A stretch of DNA of 64,000 nt from Megamerina dolium (lineage: Eukaryota > Arthropoda > Insecta > Diptera > Megamerinidae), in the NCBI GenBank assembly GCA_963854835.1, contig OY978525.1, positions 115,147,018-115,211,017 of the forward strand. Reading direction: 5' to 3'. Positions 25,066 through 37,900 of the stretch are shown here, in pieces. Position 1 is the stretch's first letter, and each line of letters opens with the position of its first letter. The translations under genes were made by a program, and so were the position numbers. Under the pieces are notes generated by a model. It saw only the letters and a list, made by a program, of their open reading frames with translations. It was not told where the DNA came from and made no database searches.

Positions 25066-25896
25066 AATATTCATATGCAAAAATAATACCATTTAAGATT
25101 AGAAATATATGGGATACCAGTTGGACACCAGTGAGTTAAATTTCATATCGATAATTCGGAATGGAGACTAAAGTCAAGTTTTGCAAATAATGATACAACA
25201 TACATAATTCTTCAAAAAATACAAAAATCATCAAAATTCTTTTGAATTCAATTACAGATTTGAAGTCATCACCTCTTGCATAGAAAGCCAAATCATTATC
25301 CACTAACGTACTATGATTCTTACAAAGTTCTATATCATCAAAAATATAATCAAAATAAAAAAAAAAAATTAATAAAAATTATTATTTAATATATGCTAAG
25401 AAAAAAAAAAAATTGAAAATTTGACAAATTGACAGATTTCGAAAAGGTCATGCCTCATAATTCCAAGTAACTTCGTATAAACATAGTATATGTTTATACT
25501 TTTGTAATGGTGAGAGGATTAGTCCCTTTAACGACATTTCTTTAAAGTCGATTCGAATACATATCATATCTATGGCAACAAGGCATATCAGTAGAAGTTT
25601 TTTTTATAATTTTATGCATTACTAAAAATTTGAAAAAATCTGTAATTACGAACAAATGAGTTTAATAGATTGAATCGAAAAGAAAAATATATTTTTTTTT
25701 TCAGTCCAACTCCAAAAACTAGAAATGTCTATTTGGTTATTTCTTTTTGACAAAATTTAAACATAAAATGAGCCATGCTTTTAATTCATTATTGACACTC
25801 GCATGGCAAAGTTTTTAATATCATCAATACAATGGTAGTAGATAACGCATAACCAGATAAAGCGATTTATTCAATTATGCCTTTTTTCTTCATATA
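25066..25896. other. AT-rich noncoding spacer
   Basis: No gene or element recognised; several A runs. Confidence 0.4.
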
Positions 25897-26819
25897 CAGG
25901 GTGATTTTTTAGCTTCTTTTTTTTTTTTTTTTTTGGCAACACTGTTTTTGACAGCTCAGCTGTTTTCGTGTAACATGTTACTGTCAAATATGTTCAGTTT
26001 GGTCTATAATTTAACCATGAATCAACTTACAAACGAATAACGCTTGCAGATTATTGAATTATATTATCAAAATTCATCCACGGTTAAGGAAGTGCATCGT
26101 GCACTTTCTTGTGTTCAACGACGAATCTCATTTCCGGTTGAATGAATACGTGATTAATCAAAATTGCCGTATTTGGTGTGAAGGGCAGCCAGAAGCATTG
26201 CAAGAACAGCCAATGTATCTCGATAAATGCACTGTTTGGTGTGGATTATGGGCCGGTGGCAACATTGGACCGTACCTTTTCAAAGACGATGAAGGCAGGA
26301 ACGTGACTATGAATGGCGAGCTCTTCTATTTTGCTTCCCAAAATAGAAGAGCTGCACACTTGGCTGACATGTGGTTTCAACAAGATGATGCCAAATGCCA
26401 CATAGCACGCGAAACAATGGCCCAATTGGAAGGTGAGTTTGGTGAACAGTTTATTTCACATGTTGGACCGGTCAATTGGCCGCCTAGATTGTACGATTTA
26501 ATGCTTTTGGATTATGTGGTCCTATGTTAAGGATCATGTCTATAGCGACAAACCCGCAATGGTTGACGCACTGGAAGCTAATATTGAAGAATTTATTCGT
26601 GAGATACCGAACGATATGTTGGAGAGAGTATGACAAAATTGGACCCAGCGTATGAACCATTTGAGGCGCTGCCGTGGTCAACATTTACATGAAATCATCT
26701 TTAAATATTGAAATATAAAACGTTCTATCGACTCAAATATAGATTTCATATATTTCTCTAAATTTTATGTGTTTTTTTTTTTTTAAATAAAATCCGTAGC
26801 CTCTTAAAAAATCACCCTG
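25897..26819 (+). mobile_element. DD41D mariner, internally deleted
   Basis: Ends CAGGGTGATTTTTTAGC and CTTAAAAAATCACCCTG are inverse and flanked by TA. The transposase starts at the NQLTNE region near 26018 (stop codon soon after), then jumps from VKEVHRAL to FNDESHFRLNEYVINQNCRI, so the DNA-binding half is deleted. The catalytic half shows NDESHF (first Asp), MWFQQDDAKCHIA (second) and WPPRLYDLMLLDY (third); 41 residues lie between the last two. It then shifts frame near 26520. Length is 0.92 kb against about 1.3 kb for the 19336 element. A different subgroup from that element judging by its termini. Confidence 0.8.
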
Positions 26820-28104
26820 TACATATATTCACATATATAAATATAATACATATGAAAAAAAAAAAAAAAAAAAGAATATAATTCAGTTCTTACACATTCA
26901 TATATTGTTTGTATACCATACAATAGTACCGTAATGAAGACAATGCAAGTGTTGCCATATTCCTTTACAAAAAAAAAAAAAAAATAATAATAATAATATT
27001 TTTCCTCCTCATTTCATGTTCGATTGTATGCGTACTTATGAATGTTTGTGTGCATGTGTGTGCGTGAATTTCCGTTGTGGCATTTTCTGCCCCTTTGTTA
27101 TGTTGCCAACATTTACAATCGCATTGCGATATACCACTGTATCACTGCACTGCACTAAACTTATATGTATGGCTGCGAATACTATACACGTAGTAGGTAC
27201 CTAAAGATTTGTGCGTTTGTTTTCTTTTTTTTAATTAAAATTTTATGAAACAAAAAAAAAAAAAAAAAAAAGAAAAATTAAAAATAAAATGAAAAATAAA
27301 TAGAGAAACAGACAAAATACCATTGCACATTTTTTTGCTTTTCATTTATTCTATCTATCTTATACTAAGGTATTGTTGTTGCAATTGTAACAATTGCAGG
27401 GGTTTTTTCGGTGCTTCATTTGATTGGTGTTGAGCTGTTGTTGTTGTTGTTGCTTGGTTGTGTGTTTGTATGTTTTTTTAGTATTTCATTCGTTCATTCG
27501 TATATGGAAGAAGAATAAATTGAGTTGCATTTTTATGGTGCAGAAACGAGTTGTTGTTGTTGTTGTTGCTGACACTCTGCTTGAGTATTTGTATTGTTAT
27601 TATTATATTGTTGCGATGGTTAGCATTGCTTACAATATGGTTGTTGTTGTTGTTGTTGTCGTTATGTGATGAAGTTACCACTCTGGTAAACTGCTGCTCA
27701 ACTGTGGCAACAGCATTAACAAAAACAAAATACCGCCGTTTTCTTTTTTTTTTTTTTTTTTTAACATTTCAGACATTTTCTTTTTGGAATTATTTAAATG
27801 ACTTTTGTCATTTGACTTTTTGGTCGACAAAAAAAAAAAAAAAAGATTAAATTATTCTGTCCACATATCGAATGTAATGATGACTTGATTGGAAATGGAT
27901 TACATTGTTGTATTTAAATGTTAAAAATTTTTGTTATTTTTTTTTTTTAAACTTAAACCATAAATATAAAAAATATATTCAACCTGAACATTTTGAGAGT
28001 CGCACTCAGAAGATTAAAATGCATTACCGACGCAAAAAAATAAAAACTCTTTTGCTCCAAGATTTCTCTGAAATTTTCTCAAACCACTTTCTTTTGAATG
28101 GTAC
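26820..28104. other. Noncoding region with GTT microsatellites
   Basis: Several (GTT)n runs (27436-27451, 27551-27570, 27640-27662) and long A/T tracts. Open frames rich in Cys, Val or Leu are repeat artefacts. Confidence 0.5.
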
Positions 28105-28262
28105 CTACCTGCTGGCATGAATTGGCAATTTTACCAGGAGTAACAATTTGCCCAAAATGCTTCTAAAAAAAGAGCTCTGTGACAAAACTAAATTAATGTG
28201 ACAAGAGTTCTGCCGTTCGGAACCGGCTAATATAAGTAGGTTCCTTCTCATGCTGTCCAAAT
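28105..28262 (+). repeat. SINE-family body, headless copy
   Basis: The reverse complement matches the body of the repeats at 38820 and 46940 (shared AGCCGGTTCCGAACGGCAGA core, TTTTTTTAGAAGC, GGTAGGTACC end). It lies in the opposite orientation to those and lacks the tRNA-like head. Confidence 0.6.
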
Positions 28263-28712
28263 TTAGCACGACAACAGTATTGGAAGAGAAGCTCGATGGT
28301 ATCACAATAGGCTTTTCTGGTCTAAGTGTGTCCTCTCAGAGAGAGGACAGCCACATAACCTAACCTAAACTACTCCTTAACCTCACCCCTTGGTGAGGGT
28401 TCAACAACAACAACAACAAAATTGAGTTTTCTATCAAATTCGCACTCCAAACGTCGCTACGGTGAGTTCGGAGGGGAAGTATATGACAAACTGTTTTTTC
28501 CGTCGTAACATTTTCCTCTTACATGCTTAGTCACTTCCTTCACCCTTTAAAGGGGCTGCTCTATAAAATTAACGCCATAACGCCCACAGTGCCCCTAGAA
28601 TATTAAATATATAACAGGCTCCTACTTATTTTTCTCCCTAATATTTTTCACTAACCTACATACATACTCACTCTCTTTACCCTTTAGAGGGACTGCCTTA
28701 CAAAATCAAAGT

Positions 28713-29167
28713 TTGATAGGGTCACCTATAAATCGAACATAAAAACACCTGAAGTGACCTGAATAGACCATTAGTTACACTATATTCTACTTTAATTGGG
28801 TTCGGTCAAATATTTGCCCCTCTACTTGTCGATTTTAAACTCGGGTAAAACGTTTACCGAAACCTTTCTAGAGATCAAACAAGTTCATGGTGATTTTGTA
28901 GCCTTGTGTAAATGAGTAAATTTGGTTTTAATCAAAATCGTAGTGAAGGCCTCAGTGACAAAGAACATGTGCGCCGGCCAAATTTTGATCAGTCTTATAA
29001 TTTTAGCTCTCCAACATTTTTCTTCAACACCTTTGCCCACTGTATTCACCCACTTGATAGAGTCACCTATAAAATGAAAATAAAAATACCTGAAATGGAC
29101 AAATAGACCCTTAGTTACACTATATTTTACTTTAATTCGGTTCGGTCATATATTTACCCCTCTAACG
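28713..29167. repeat. ~113-bp direct repeats flanking a mariner-like fragment
   Basis: The segments 28713-28826 and 29054-29167 match. Both run from TTGATAGxGTCACCTATAAA through TTAGTTACACTATATT and TACTTTAATT to GGTTCGGTCA and CCCCTCTA. Between them, at about 28834-28995, is a fragment of the mariner-like family found at 33340 (AAACAAGTTCATGxTGAT, ACATGTGCGCCGG). Confidence 0.75.
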
Positions 29168-29449
29168 TTGGCTTCTGTGGGTCGAAAAGTTAGGCATTCT
29201 CCTGTACCTGACGTGCATAGATTAGAATATTTTGAAAAATGAAATTGTAAGTTTGAAAAAAAAATGTATTTTTTTTTTACCAATTATCATATATTTTATT
29301 TTTCTTTTAATATCTACAAATTTCTGCTCTATTATACATGCTATTAAGGTTCTGTTGATATGTAAAAAAATTTTTAATTTGCAGATTTGTCTAACTTTGG
29401 GAACTTGAATATGAAAAAGTTACAGCTAATGGTTTTAGCATGTCCTACT
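29168..29449. other. AT-rich noncoding spacer
   Basis: Nothing recognised. Confidence 0.4.
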
Positions 29450-30255
29450 ACGAGGGCGGTCCCAGAACTACCCGACCTAATAAAGAAAACACAACAAATT
29501 TGGGAAAATATTCTTTATTTCTCAACATAATGTCCTTTTAACTCTATACACTTTTCCCAGCGATATTCTATAGCTTCGATAACCTGTTTATAGTATTAAC
29601 TGTCTAACTCATTAAAATAGCCATCTACCGGAGACTCCACCTCTTCATTGTTGGCCAATCTTCTACCACCAAGCCAATTTTTCAAATACCTAAATAATAG
29701 AGCTAAATCTGGCGAATAAGGTGCGTGCTGAAGCTATTCGAGCTTTAACTCATTGATTTTGGCCATCGCAATAGCGCGATGTGTGAACTGATGCAATGTC
29801 TTGATGAAACAACACTTTCTTTTTCGCCAAATGCGGCCTTTTTTCTTGAATTTCATCACTTAAATGATGCAATAAATTAGCATAATACTCGCCGTTGATT
29901 GCTTTTCCTTTCCTTTGAAGATAATCCATAAGAATTATCCCACGTGCATCCCAAAAAAAAAACAGACGATATAACATTGCCTGCAGATGGAACTGTCTTC
30001 GCTTTCTTTGGACACGATTCTCCCCTTTCAGTCCACTATTTTGACTGCTCATTTGTCTCAGGTGAGAAATGGTGGACCCATGTCTCATCCATGGTTATGA
30101 ATCGATGCAAAAACTCGGGTTTATTACTGAGAAACATCGCCAAAACTTAACACAAATGCTTTATAAGGTTGCCACTTTTCACAAAAGTAATTTTTTCTAA
30201 ACTACTGCCGCCATCTATATGTCAGGTCGGGTAGTTCTGGTACCGCCCTTGTATG
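29450..30255 (-). mobile_element. Mariner, irritans-like, internally deleted (copy C)
   Basis: Well preserved inverted ends (CGAGGGCGGTCCCAGAACTA and AGTTCTGGTACCGCCCTTG) flanked by TA. The 0.8-kb element keeps the middle and C-terminal transposase on the minus strand: WDARGIILMDYLQRKGKAIN, GEYYANLLHHLSDEIQEKRP and KKKVLFHQDIASVHTS with the second catalytic Asp. The N-terminal DNA-binding part is deleted near 30150. Same family as copies at 1454 and 16487. Confidence 0.85.
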
Positions 30256-31335
30256 TTATTCCTACAGAATGCTAATAATTATTATTGCATGAAATTAATT
30301 CTAAATCTGTATAATTTCCATTAAGATAATACCATTCCATTGATATTATTGTTGTGTTTATTTTTATTATTATGTATCCGCCTACAATTTTAATTATGCT
30401 ATTTAAAATGGTATTTACAATATGGCAGCCTAGATCCTTAACAAAAAAATATATATCAGACGTTAACGTTTTGTTCACAAAAATTGGCATAATGTGCTCA
30501 TATAAAAATATGGAACAAATACATTCATTTTTAATTAATAAAACGAAATTATGAAGTTTTATCATTTTTTTTCTCTGAAGAAGTATTTATTTATCATTTT
30601 GAAGTACCCGTATATAGTATGTATGTGTATGGATGCATTGCAAAATTTTCTTTAGTAAAAAAAAAATATTACAAAAAACAAACGCGAAAATATGCGTTTA
30701 TCGATATGCAGCTGCTGATTTTTGAAGTGTACAATGCAAAATGAAACGTTTGCCTTTGCTTACATTCCACAATATCATACACAGCATGTGACTTGCACAT
30801 GTGTGTATGTGTGTGTGTGTGTGTTTGGATTTGTGTGATTAAAACTCCATATGACGTTATATTGATCCTATATCAATATTTTACAGACCAAAGCAAATAT
30901 TAACAAATGAATGTGAACTACTCATCACATACACACACACACACACACACACAGCGCGAAATGAAGAAAAAAGTGCTGATTGGAAAAAAGTTGGTGGGGA
31001 AAAAATCAGTTGATTGGCACAGTTGGCTATTATGAAAAATCTGTATAAAATGAGCATGAGTCTTGATTTTTTTTTCTCTGTTGTATGTACTACCAACTAT
31101 GACAGCTGGCAGCTATTTTTTTTCCCCCTTGCTTTCTTCTCATTGAAAGAACTTTGATGCTGGTGCTTGTTATACTCTGAAGTACTCTATACTACAAGAA
31201 ATTGGTTCCATGCCAATATAAGCTAAAGTACACAGGAAAAATATCCGAATTGGATTGAATTTCATTAATTAACTTTCCAAAGAAATACATTCAGTCTTAT
31301 GCGTATGCGTTAAATGTCTTCAAAATAAGCTCCAA
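30256..31335. other. Noncoding region with CA/GT repeats
   Basis: (GT)n near 30805-30825 and (AC)n at about 30930-30953. No gene seen. Confidence 0.5.
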
Positions 31336-32516
31336 ATAAACAAAAGAAAGGAGACCCCACAATTTGTGCCAACTACAGTGTCATAAGTCTCCTGAGCATC
31401 GCATATTGTGCATATTGTGTGAAAGATTGAAGCCTATGCTCTACGACCTGATTGGACCTTATCAGTGTGGCTTCAGACCGAATCAATCAACCATCGATTG
31501 AATTTTCACACTACGCCAAATCCTGGAGAAGACCCAAGAAAAACAGATCGACAACCATCACCTATTCGTCGATTATAAAACTGCTTTCGACAGTCCGATA
31601 AGGGATTGTCTCTACACAACTGCAAAATTCATTCGACTTTGCAGAATGACACTGCTTAACTCTCAATGTGCAGTGAAAATTGAGAGGGACCTCTCCCCTC
31701 CGTTTAATACAGAACGAGGTTTCAGACTAGGTGATTCGTTATCGAGCGACTTCTCTTCTTCAACCTTATTATGGAGGAAATTATAGGAGCTGCAGATTTA
31801 CGACATAATGCCAATATCTTCAACAAAAGTGTCATGCTGCTGGCATAGGCCTGGACAAGACGAAGTACTTAGTGTCTACAAACAAAGAGTCCCGGAGTCT
31901 TGGACAATACGTCACTGTTGACAATTACATTTGCGAGATGGTGAAGGACTTCGTCTATCTTGGAACCAGCATCAACAACTGTAATGATGTCAGCCTGGAG
32001 ATCACTCTTGCTAATAGGAGCAACTTTGGGTAAAGTAAGCCAATTGAGAAGTCGGGCCCTCTCTCGAGCAACGAAAATCACACTCTACAAGTCCCTCATT
32101 ATGCCTGTACTAACATAGGGCGCAGAAGCCTGGTAAATTTCCACCACGGCTGAGAGGATGCTTGGAGTTTTTGAGAGAAAAGTTTTGCGCAGAATCTTCG
32201 GACCTATTTGCGTTGATGGCAAGTAACGAATGAGGTACAACGATGAGCTGACATTGACATAGTAAAGCGCATCAAAATCCAGTGGCTGCTTTGGCTGGGT
32301 CATGTCGAGCGAATGGAAGAGATGCTCCAGTGAAGAGGGTATTTATATCGGCACCCGCTGGAGAACGCAGAAAAAGAGAAAGACCAAACCTCCGTTGGAA
32401 GGACCAAGTGTTGGGTAATCTGGCGGCGCTTGAAATATCCAATAGGCTTGAAATATCGACCTAAATCGATCATCGGTTGTTATGGGCACATAAGAAGAAG
32501 AAGAAACCAAAAAACA
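31336..32516 (+). mobile_element. Degenerate LINE, RTE-like reverse transcriptase
   Basis: Non-LTR retrotransposon remnant. RT motifs can be read across frames: GPYQCGFRPN(x)STID-type text near 31455, LFVDYKTAFDS near 31565 (palm motif), ERGFRxGDSLS near 31710, LxMEEIIxAADLRHNA near 31770, and the thumb/C-terminal tail: YLGTSINN, TLYKSLIMPVLT, GAEAW, ERMLGVFERKVLRRIFGPIC and GERRKRERPNLRWKDQVLGN. Stops and frameshifts are numerous, so it is inactive. The 3' end (AATCGATCATCGGTTGTTA followed by CACATAAGAAGAAG) recurs at 44697-44745. The clade name is from memory. Confidence 0.75.
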
Positions 32517-33339
32517 TCAACTTCTACTACATTTTAAAGTTAAAATTACGTTCAGTGTATTCAGCATATCATTTGGCTTTGTAATATCATTGCATATAAG
32601 CATGTCTGTACGATTTTGTTTCATCCACTTGTCAGCAATATTATGAAACTATAAAATAAAAACAAAATTAATCAAAAAAAAAAAAAAAAAAAAAAAAAAT
32701 GCAGTCTTACTAAGAACTTTTTCATCTACATTCCCTTTAGTGTAAACAAGGGGCATCATACAATATCATAAATATCACCATCAGCAACATCATCATCATC
32801 GTCGTCATCATCAGCATCATCATCATCATTATGGTCGACATCAAAATGAAAGCATATGATTTATTAAAAATTTCTATCGCCTGGCAGTGTATTCACGTCT
32901 AGCATTTCATAGTTGTTGTTGTTGTTGTTGTTGTTGTTAATGTTGTTAGTTGTGCTCCTACTTTGATTTTTGCATTTTTATGCAAAAATTCCAATATCAG
33001 TTAGTATGTAGCGACAAAAAATGTTATATTTAATGTGTGCCTAACATATTTGTAGTGCAGAGGAGAGCAGTCTGGAGAAAAGAGCCAAATAAATGATGTG
33101 TTGTAGCAAATAGGCACAAATCTTATGTCATTTATTATTGCTGTTATTGCTATAATTTTTTGTTGCTCTTTATTGATAATATAAAATTGACAAATAAAAA
33201 TGAATATAAAAGTAATAATTAAATTCTAATTAAAAGCTTATTTTGTGAGCATTGCGGAATTTTAACATTTTACATAAATAATTTGCAGAATCAAACGTAA
33301 AACCAGTCAAAAAGATCTCTTCTTAGGTGGCGTATATCT
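32517..33339. other. Noncoding region with ATC and GTT repeats
   Basis: A-run near 32675, ATC/TCG trinucleotide tracts at 32780-32830 and (GTT)n at 32912-32938. No gene. Confidence 0.5.
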
Positions 33340-34762
33340 ACGAGGTCATATATGGAAGCAGTGTCGGTACAAGAAAGACGATGGAATAAAGAGCTCGGTT
33401 TTAAACTCGGTAAAACTTTTACCGAATATTTTCTAAAGATCAAACAAGTTCATGTTGATGATTCTTGATCTTGTAGTCTTGTGTAAATGAGTGGTTATAC
33501 CACTGAACCAAAAATCGTCGTGAAGACCACAATGACGACGAACATGTGCGCCGGTCCAAATTTGTGATCACCGAAGATTCAATCAAAAAAGTGCGTGAAT
33601 TTATAAAGAAACAATCAAAATCTTCGGCGATATTGATGGAAATGAAATTAAATATCTACAAATCAATGAGTCATCACATTTGGGTTTTCGTAAAGAGTGT
33701 TCAAGCTCTGTTTGGCACAAATTAACTGACGACTGAAAATAGTTCAGAATTTAACATTCGAAAGACATCGCTAAAGATGCGAATAATACTCAATAAAATT
33801 AAATATCTTCAAATCAATGATTCATCGCATTTTAATCGAACATTCTTCGGTCTTCGTAAGGTAGGCTCACGTTCTGTTCCACACCAATTGACTGACGACT
33901 AAAAATTGAGCAAAATTCAACAGTTGAATGACATCGCTGAAGAGGCGAAAAAATACGACAACTTCTTCTTCATTATTGTAACTGTCGAAAAAATGTGGTA
34001 TTTTCAATACGATCCTAAATCTAAACGCCAAAGTGCCGAATCGAAGCACCCAAACGAGCTCAATCGCAAAAGAAACAAAAAATTCATATGGAAAAGTCCA
34101 AAATGAAGAGAATGTTGATTTGCAAAGGGCCATTGTTGTTGTTGTTGTTGTTGTTGTTTTTGTAGCAGCAAAAATACGAAAATGCTTTGTTTTGTTGACG
34201 TACAAAGCTTTTCCGTATTCTGATGAGGTGAATGGCCCTTGGTCGACCATGTGGTCGATTGCTTCCGGGACGTAGACCCGTCCATTCTTGGGAAGCGACT
34301 CTTGCTATGTTTTTTGTTGCTGTTTTGAAGCGTTTGATGCATTATCGCATTTATCGTATTCGATCTGAATTCCGTGAAGAATGAAGCTGGCATCTATTGC
34401 ACGAAATGGGCCGTCATATTGATCGACACTTGTAACTAATTTTTTTGACAAAAAAATCCCATTGGTTGACCATCAATTAATCTGCATATTTGCCAGATTT
34501 TGTACCATACGGCATCTATTTGTTTGTAAAAATATTATTGCCTATGAAAGGAGAGCGCTATAAGGACGTAGAGGCCTTATAGAGGCCTTATATCAATCTC
34601 ATTCTTATTGCGTCACATTCATTCGAAATGCTGATCGTGCAAATCGTTGTATTGAAGCAGATTGAGACTATTTTGAATAAAATAGACTCATTTTGTTAAA
34701 ATGTTCATTTGGTATTTTTTTTTTTTTTTTGTAAATCCTGTTTACTTTGGTACTCACCTTGT
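33340..34762 (+). mobile_element. Degenerate Tc1/mariner-superfamily element, left-arm copy
   Basis: Ends CGAGGTCATATATGG... and CTTTGGTACTCACCTTGTA form imperfect inverted repeats. The transposase reads rightward in pieces: ITEDSIKKVREFIKKQSKSS (DNA-binding part), then VTVEKMWYFQYDPKSKRQSA, where the first catalytic Asp of VTxDETW has become Glu, then a region interrupted by eight GTT units (34134), then RSEFREExSWHLLHExG, where the second catalytic Asp is expected. It lies just downstream of the 3' end of the OR at 34955 and is part of the inverted duplication; the right-arm copy is 55552-56786. Confidence 0.75.
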
Positions 34763-34825
34763 ATATTGTGTAAAATTCTTTTTCTTTTTTCATTTTTTTT
34801 TTTATAAAATTTAGCGAAGAATCTT

Positions 34826-34831
34826 TTTATT
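34826..34831 (-). terminator. Poly(A) signal of the nine-exon OR
   Basis: AATAAA on the minus strand, about 125 bp downstream of the stop codon at 34955. Confidence 0.4.
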
Positions 34832-34954
34832 CGTTGTACACAGAGGTAAGACTTTACAATATGAATTCTATGATTACTATACACAAGGTTGATTAAAATC
34901 GAAAAAAAAAAGAAAGAACAAAATCTATATATTGCTATAATACACTAGATGATT

Positions 34955-37900
34955 TTATGTATTAACATTACGCAAAAGACTGAAATAAGCAAAAGCGCCA
35001 CGTAAAATCTGAAAGAGAATAAATATGTGTAATATTAGAATTTTTGAATAACCACTTATTCGGCAAAAATAATTTTCAAACCGACACACAGTGCTTGGAT
35101 CGTATACAGTGCATGAATGAAAAATGAAGAAATATTATTTGACTTTTTTGAAAATTTTTTTACTTCGATATTTTTTTACTTTTACTTTTTTTTACATTTT
35201 TACTTCATTTCCCTTTCAGTAAAATCGACGATTCTAAATTTTCGATTATTTTGCTCTTAGTCAAAGCACTGTTTACTGGATGGGTGGACTTTTCAAATTT
35301 CATATTAAATTTTTCAAATTTAAAATTACATCTTACATCAATGAATGTTCTAAAATTCATATCAATAAAAATTGCACGCATTTGTAATGGCCTATTTGTA
35401 GCGGCCATTATGAAACGTAATGTTTTTTGTAATCTCAACGAATAGCCATACCAATTCGATGAATAGATTGCACTACATAGATCATCATTCTGAAAAAGAA
35501 ATACTGCCATAGATATTATAAAAATATTGTCTCAAAAGTGAGCTTACAAAATGTGCAATTATTGTTGCATGCCAATAATATATCCATGATGTTGATAGTA
35601 CTACCATCAGATAGAGGCACATAAAAACATAATCAAATGTACTAAGTGACTGTGTGATGGGAAAAATTATATGAGGACAAAATATATAAATATATATAAA
35701 ATTATGAAATTCTATTCAATTACTCGTACTTACACCACTGTTGACGGCATAGAAAATAAAACAAATAAATATCGAACAAATAATGAAATCAACAAATATT
35801 GGGGCACGCATTAGAATCTCTAATTCATTGACGAACCTTTGTAATAAATGTAGACATTTTTAAAATACAATATATCGCATATATAAGGTGTAGTAAAAAG
35901 AAATGCATTTTTCAATAGATGGCATCAGTGTAGTAAAAAGAAATCCATTATTTTTCCAATAGATGGCTTCAGTAATCTGTATCTCGCGTTGTACAAGTGC
36001 GGGTTCCCCTAGATGGCGTTAGAAAGATATGATTTCGTACTAAATAAACTTTTCAGGCAGTTTTGTGATTGCTTGACTCAGTATTATTTGAGCACCCGTC
36101 AAAGATGGACACGAGTAAAGACAAAATATGCCATATTTTACAGTTTTTCTTCGATAAAGGCGAAAACGCAAGCCAAATGGCTTGCATATAACACCGTTTG
36201 GAATCATTTCAATAAAGCTGATACAAAAAGAAGCTCGATATATGGGTGCCACACGAGTGAATGCATAAAAACCTCATGGACCGAATTTTTTTCAGTGAAT
36301 CGCTACTGAATCGCAACAAAATGGATCCAATTTCTGAAGCGGATGGTTACTGGTGATGAAAAGTGGGTCACTGCGACAACGTCAAATGAAAACGGTCGTG
36401 GTCGAATCGCAATGAGCCGGCGCAAATGGTGGCCAAGCCAGGATTGATGGTCAGGTAGATTTTGCTATGTGTTTGGTGGGATTGGCAGGGAATCATCTAC
36501 TATGAGCTGCTCTCCTACGGCCAAACTCTTAATTCGAACCTGTACTGTCAACAATTGTACCGTCTGAAGGAAGCAATCGCCCAGAAGCGGCCAGCTTTGG
36601 CCAATAGGAGAGGAATTGTGTTCCAACAGGGCAACACCAGGCCATACACATCGATAGTGACTCCCAGACTCGCTCCGAGAGCTTGGTTGGGAGGTTCTTA
36701 TGCAGCCACCTTATAGTCCGGATGCGTCTATGGCGAATGATTTTGCTGGTAAAAAATTCGCCTCAAGAGAAGCTTGTGAAAATCGACTGTCCCAGTTTTT
36801 TGCCAAAATGGGAAAAGGGTTTCTATGAGAGTGACATTATGAAATTACCTTCAAAATGGCAACAAGTTATCGAACAACACGATGCATATTTGATCTAAAT
36901 CGGATCATTCTAACTATGCCAAATAAAATCTTCAATTTATAGCAAAAATAATGGATTACTTTTTACTACACCTTATATTTAGCAACATGTCTCCACATAC
37001 CAACGCATTTTAATCTGTTCATTAATACAAAATTTGCACAATTCTATATGAGAATACTCCACCATGGTGATACGGCGTCCATCATTATTAGATGTTGCAG
37101 TAGTATTTTGATCGATTTTAAGAATCTGTAGAGAAGAAAAAATAAATAGAAATATTTCATTACCTAATTAAATCATGAAAAAATACTTACATCCATTTCT
37201 TGCATACGTTTTATTATAATTTTCATTTTGATCATAATATAACGCATAAAACATATCATAAATGTATGTCCAATCGGTACAAATACCAGAGACAATGTAG
37301 CAGCATAGAATGGACCCAGGTAGCCAATAATGAAATTATCACAAATCTCACGAAATGGAAAAATTTTAAATAATAATATCGATTGTGCTGTACCATTGAG
37401 AATCTATTTATGGAAGTATAATTTAGTATAATAATTTTCAGACCATTTCATTGCTATCGATTTTACCTCTGGCACATTAAAAATAGTTTCAGGATAATAT
37501 ATTGTACGATATATGGTATCAGTATATGTCATTATGACTCCGGCTAATGCAGGACCAAATATAAACCATTTCAATATTTTTAGAAAACGTACCGTTCTTT
37601 GGAAGTATGCTTTTTCAGTGTCATCAGCATGTTGCAACAAATTCTTCAGATCATAATGTAAAAATGTTACCAATACAACAATACCTAAAATGAATGAAAA
37701 ATTCACACAATTATATTATTCTATCACCAAATACCATCGTAATTGAATGCACACACGTTTGCGTTGTGCAAATATATTCACTACCATGACACTGAGTGAA
37801 AAGAATAGAAAACCAGTTGCACAACTTGTTGCACTCTGATCCAAGTTATTGAGACTGTGCGAAACATTCAAGAACTGAAATTGTAAATACACAAATTTAT

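Noticed and set aside
27424..27850. Cys/Val- and Leu-rich open frames
   Set aside because: Caused by GTT/GCT repeats; no start context, domain or splice structure.
30272..30565. 97-residue minus-strand hydrophobic frame
   Set aside because: AT-rich composition and no OR-like motif or splice sites; likely chance.
33867..34393. Overlapping 127- and 129-residue minus-strand frames with Thr/Gln runs (also 55840-56324)
   Set aside because: They run antisense to the decayed mariner-like transposase and through a GTT repeat.
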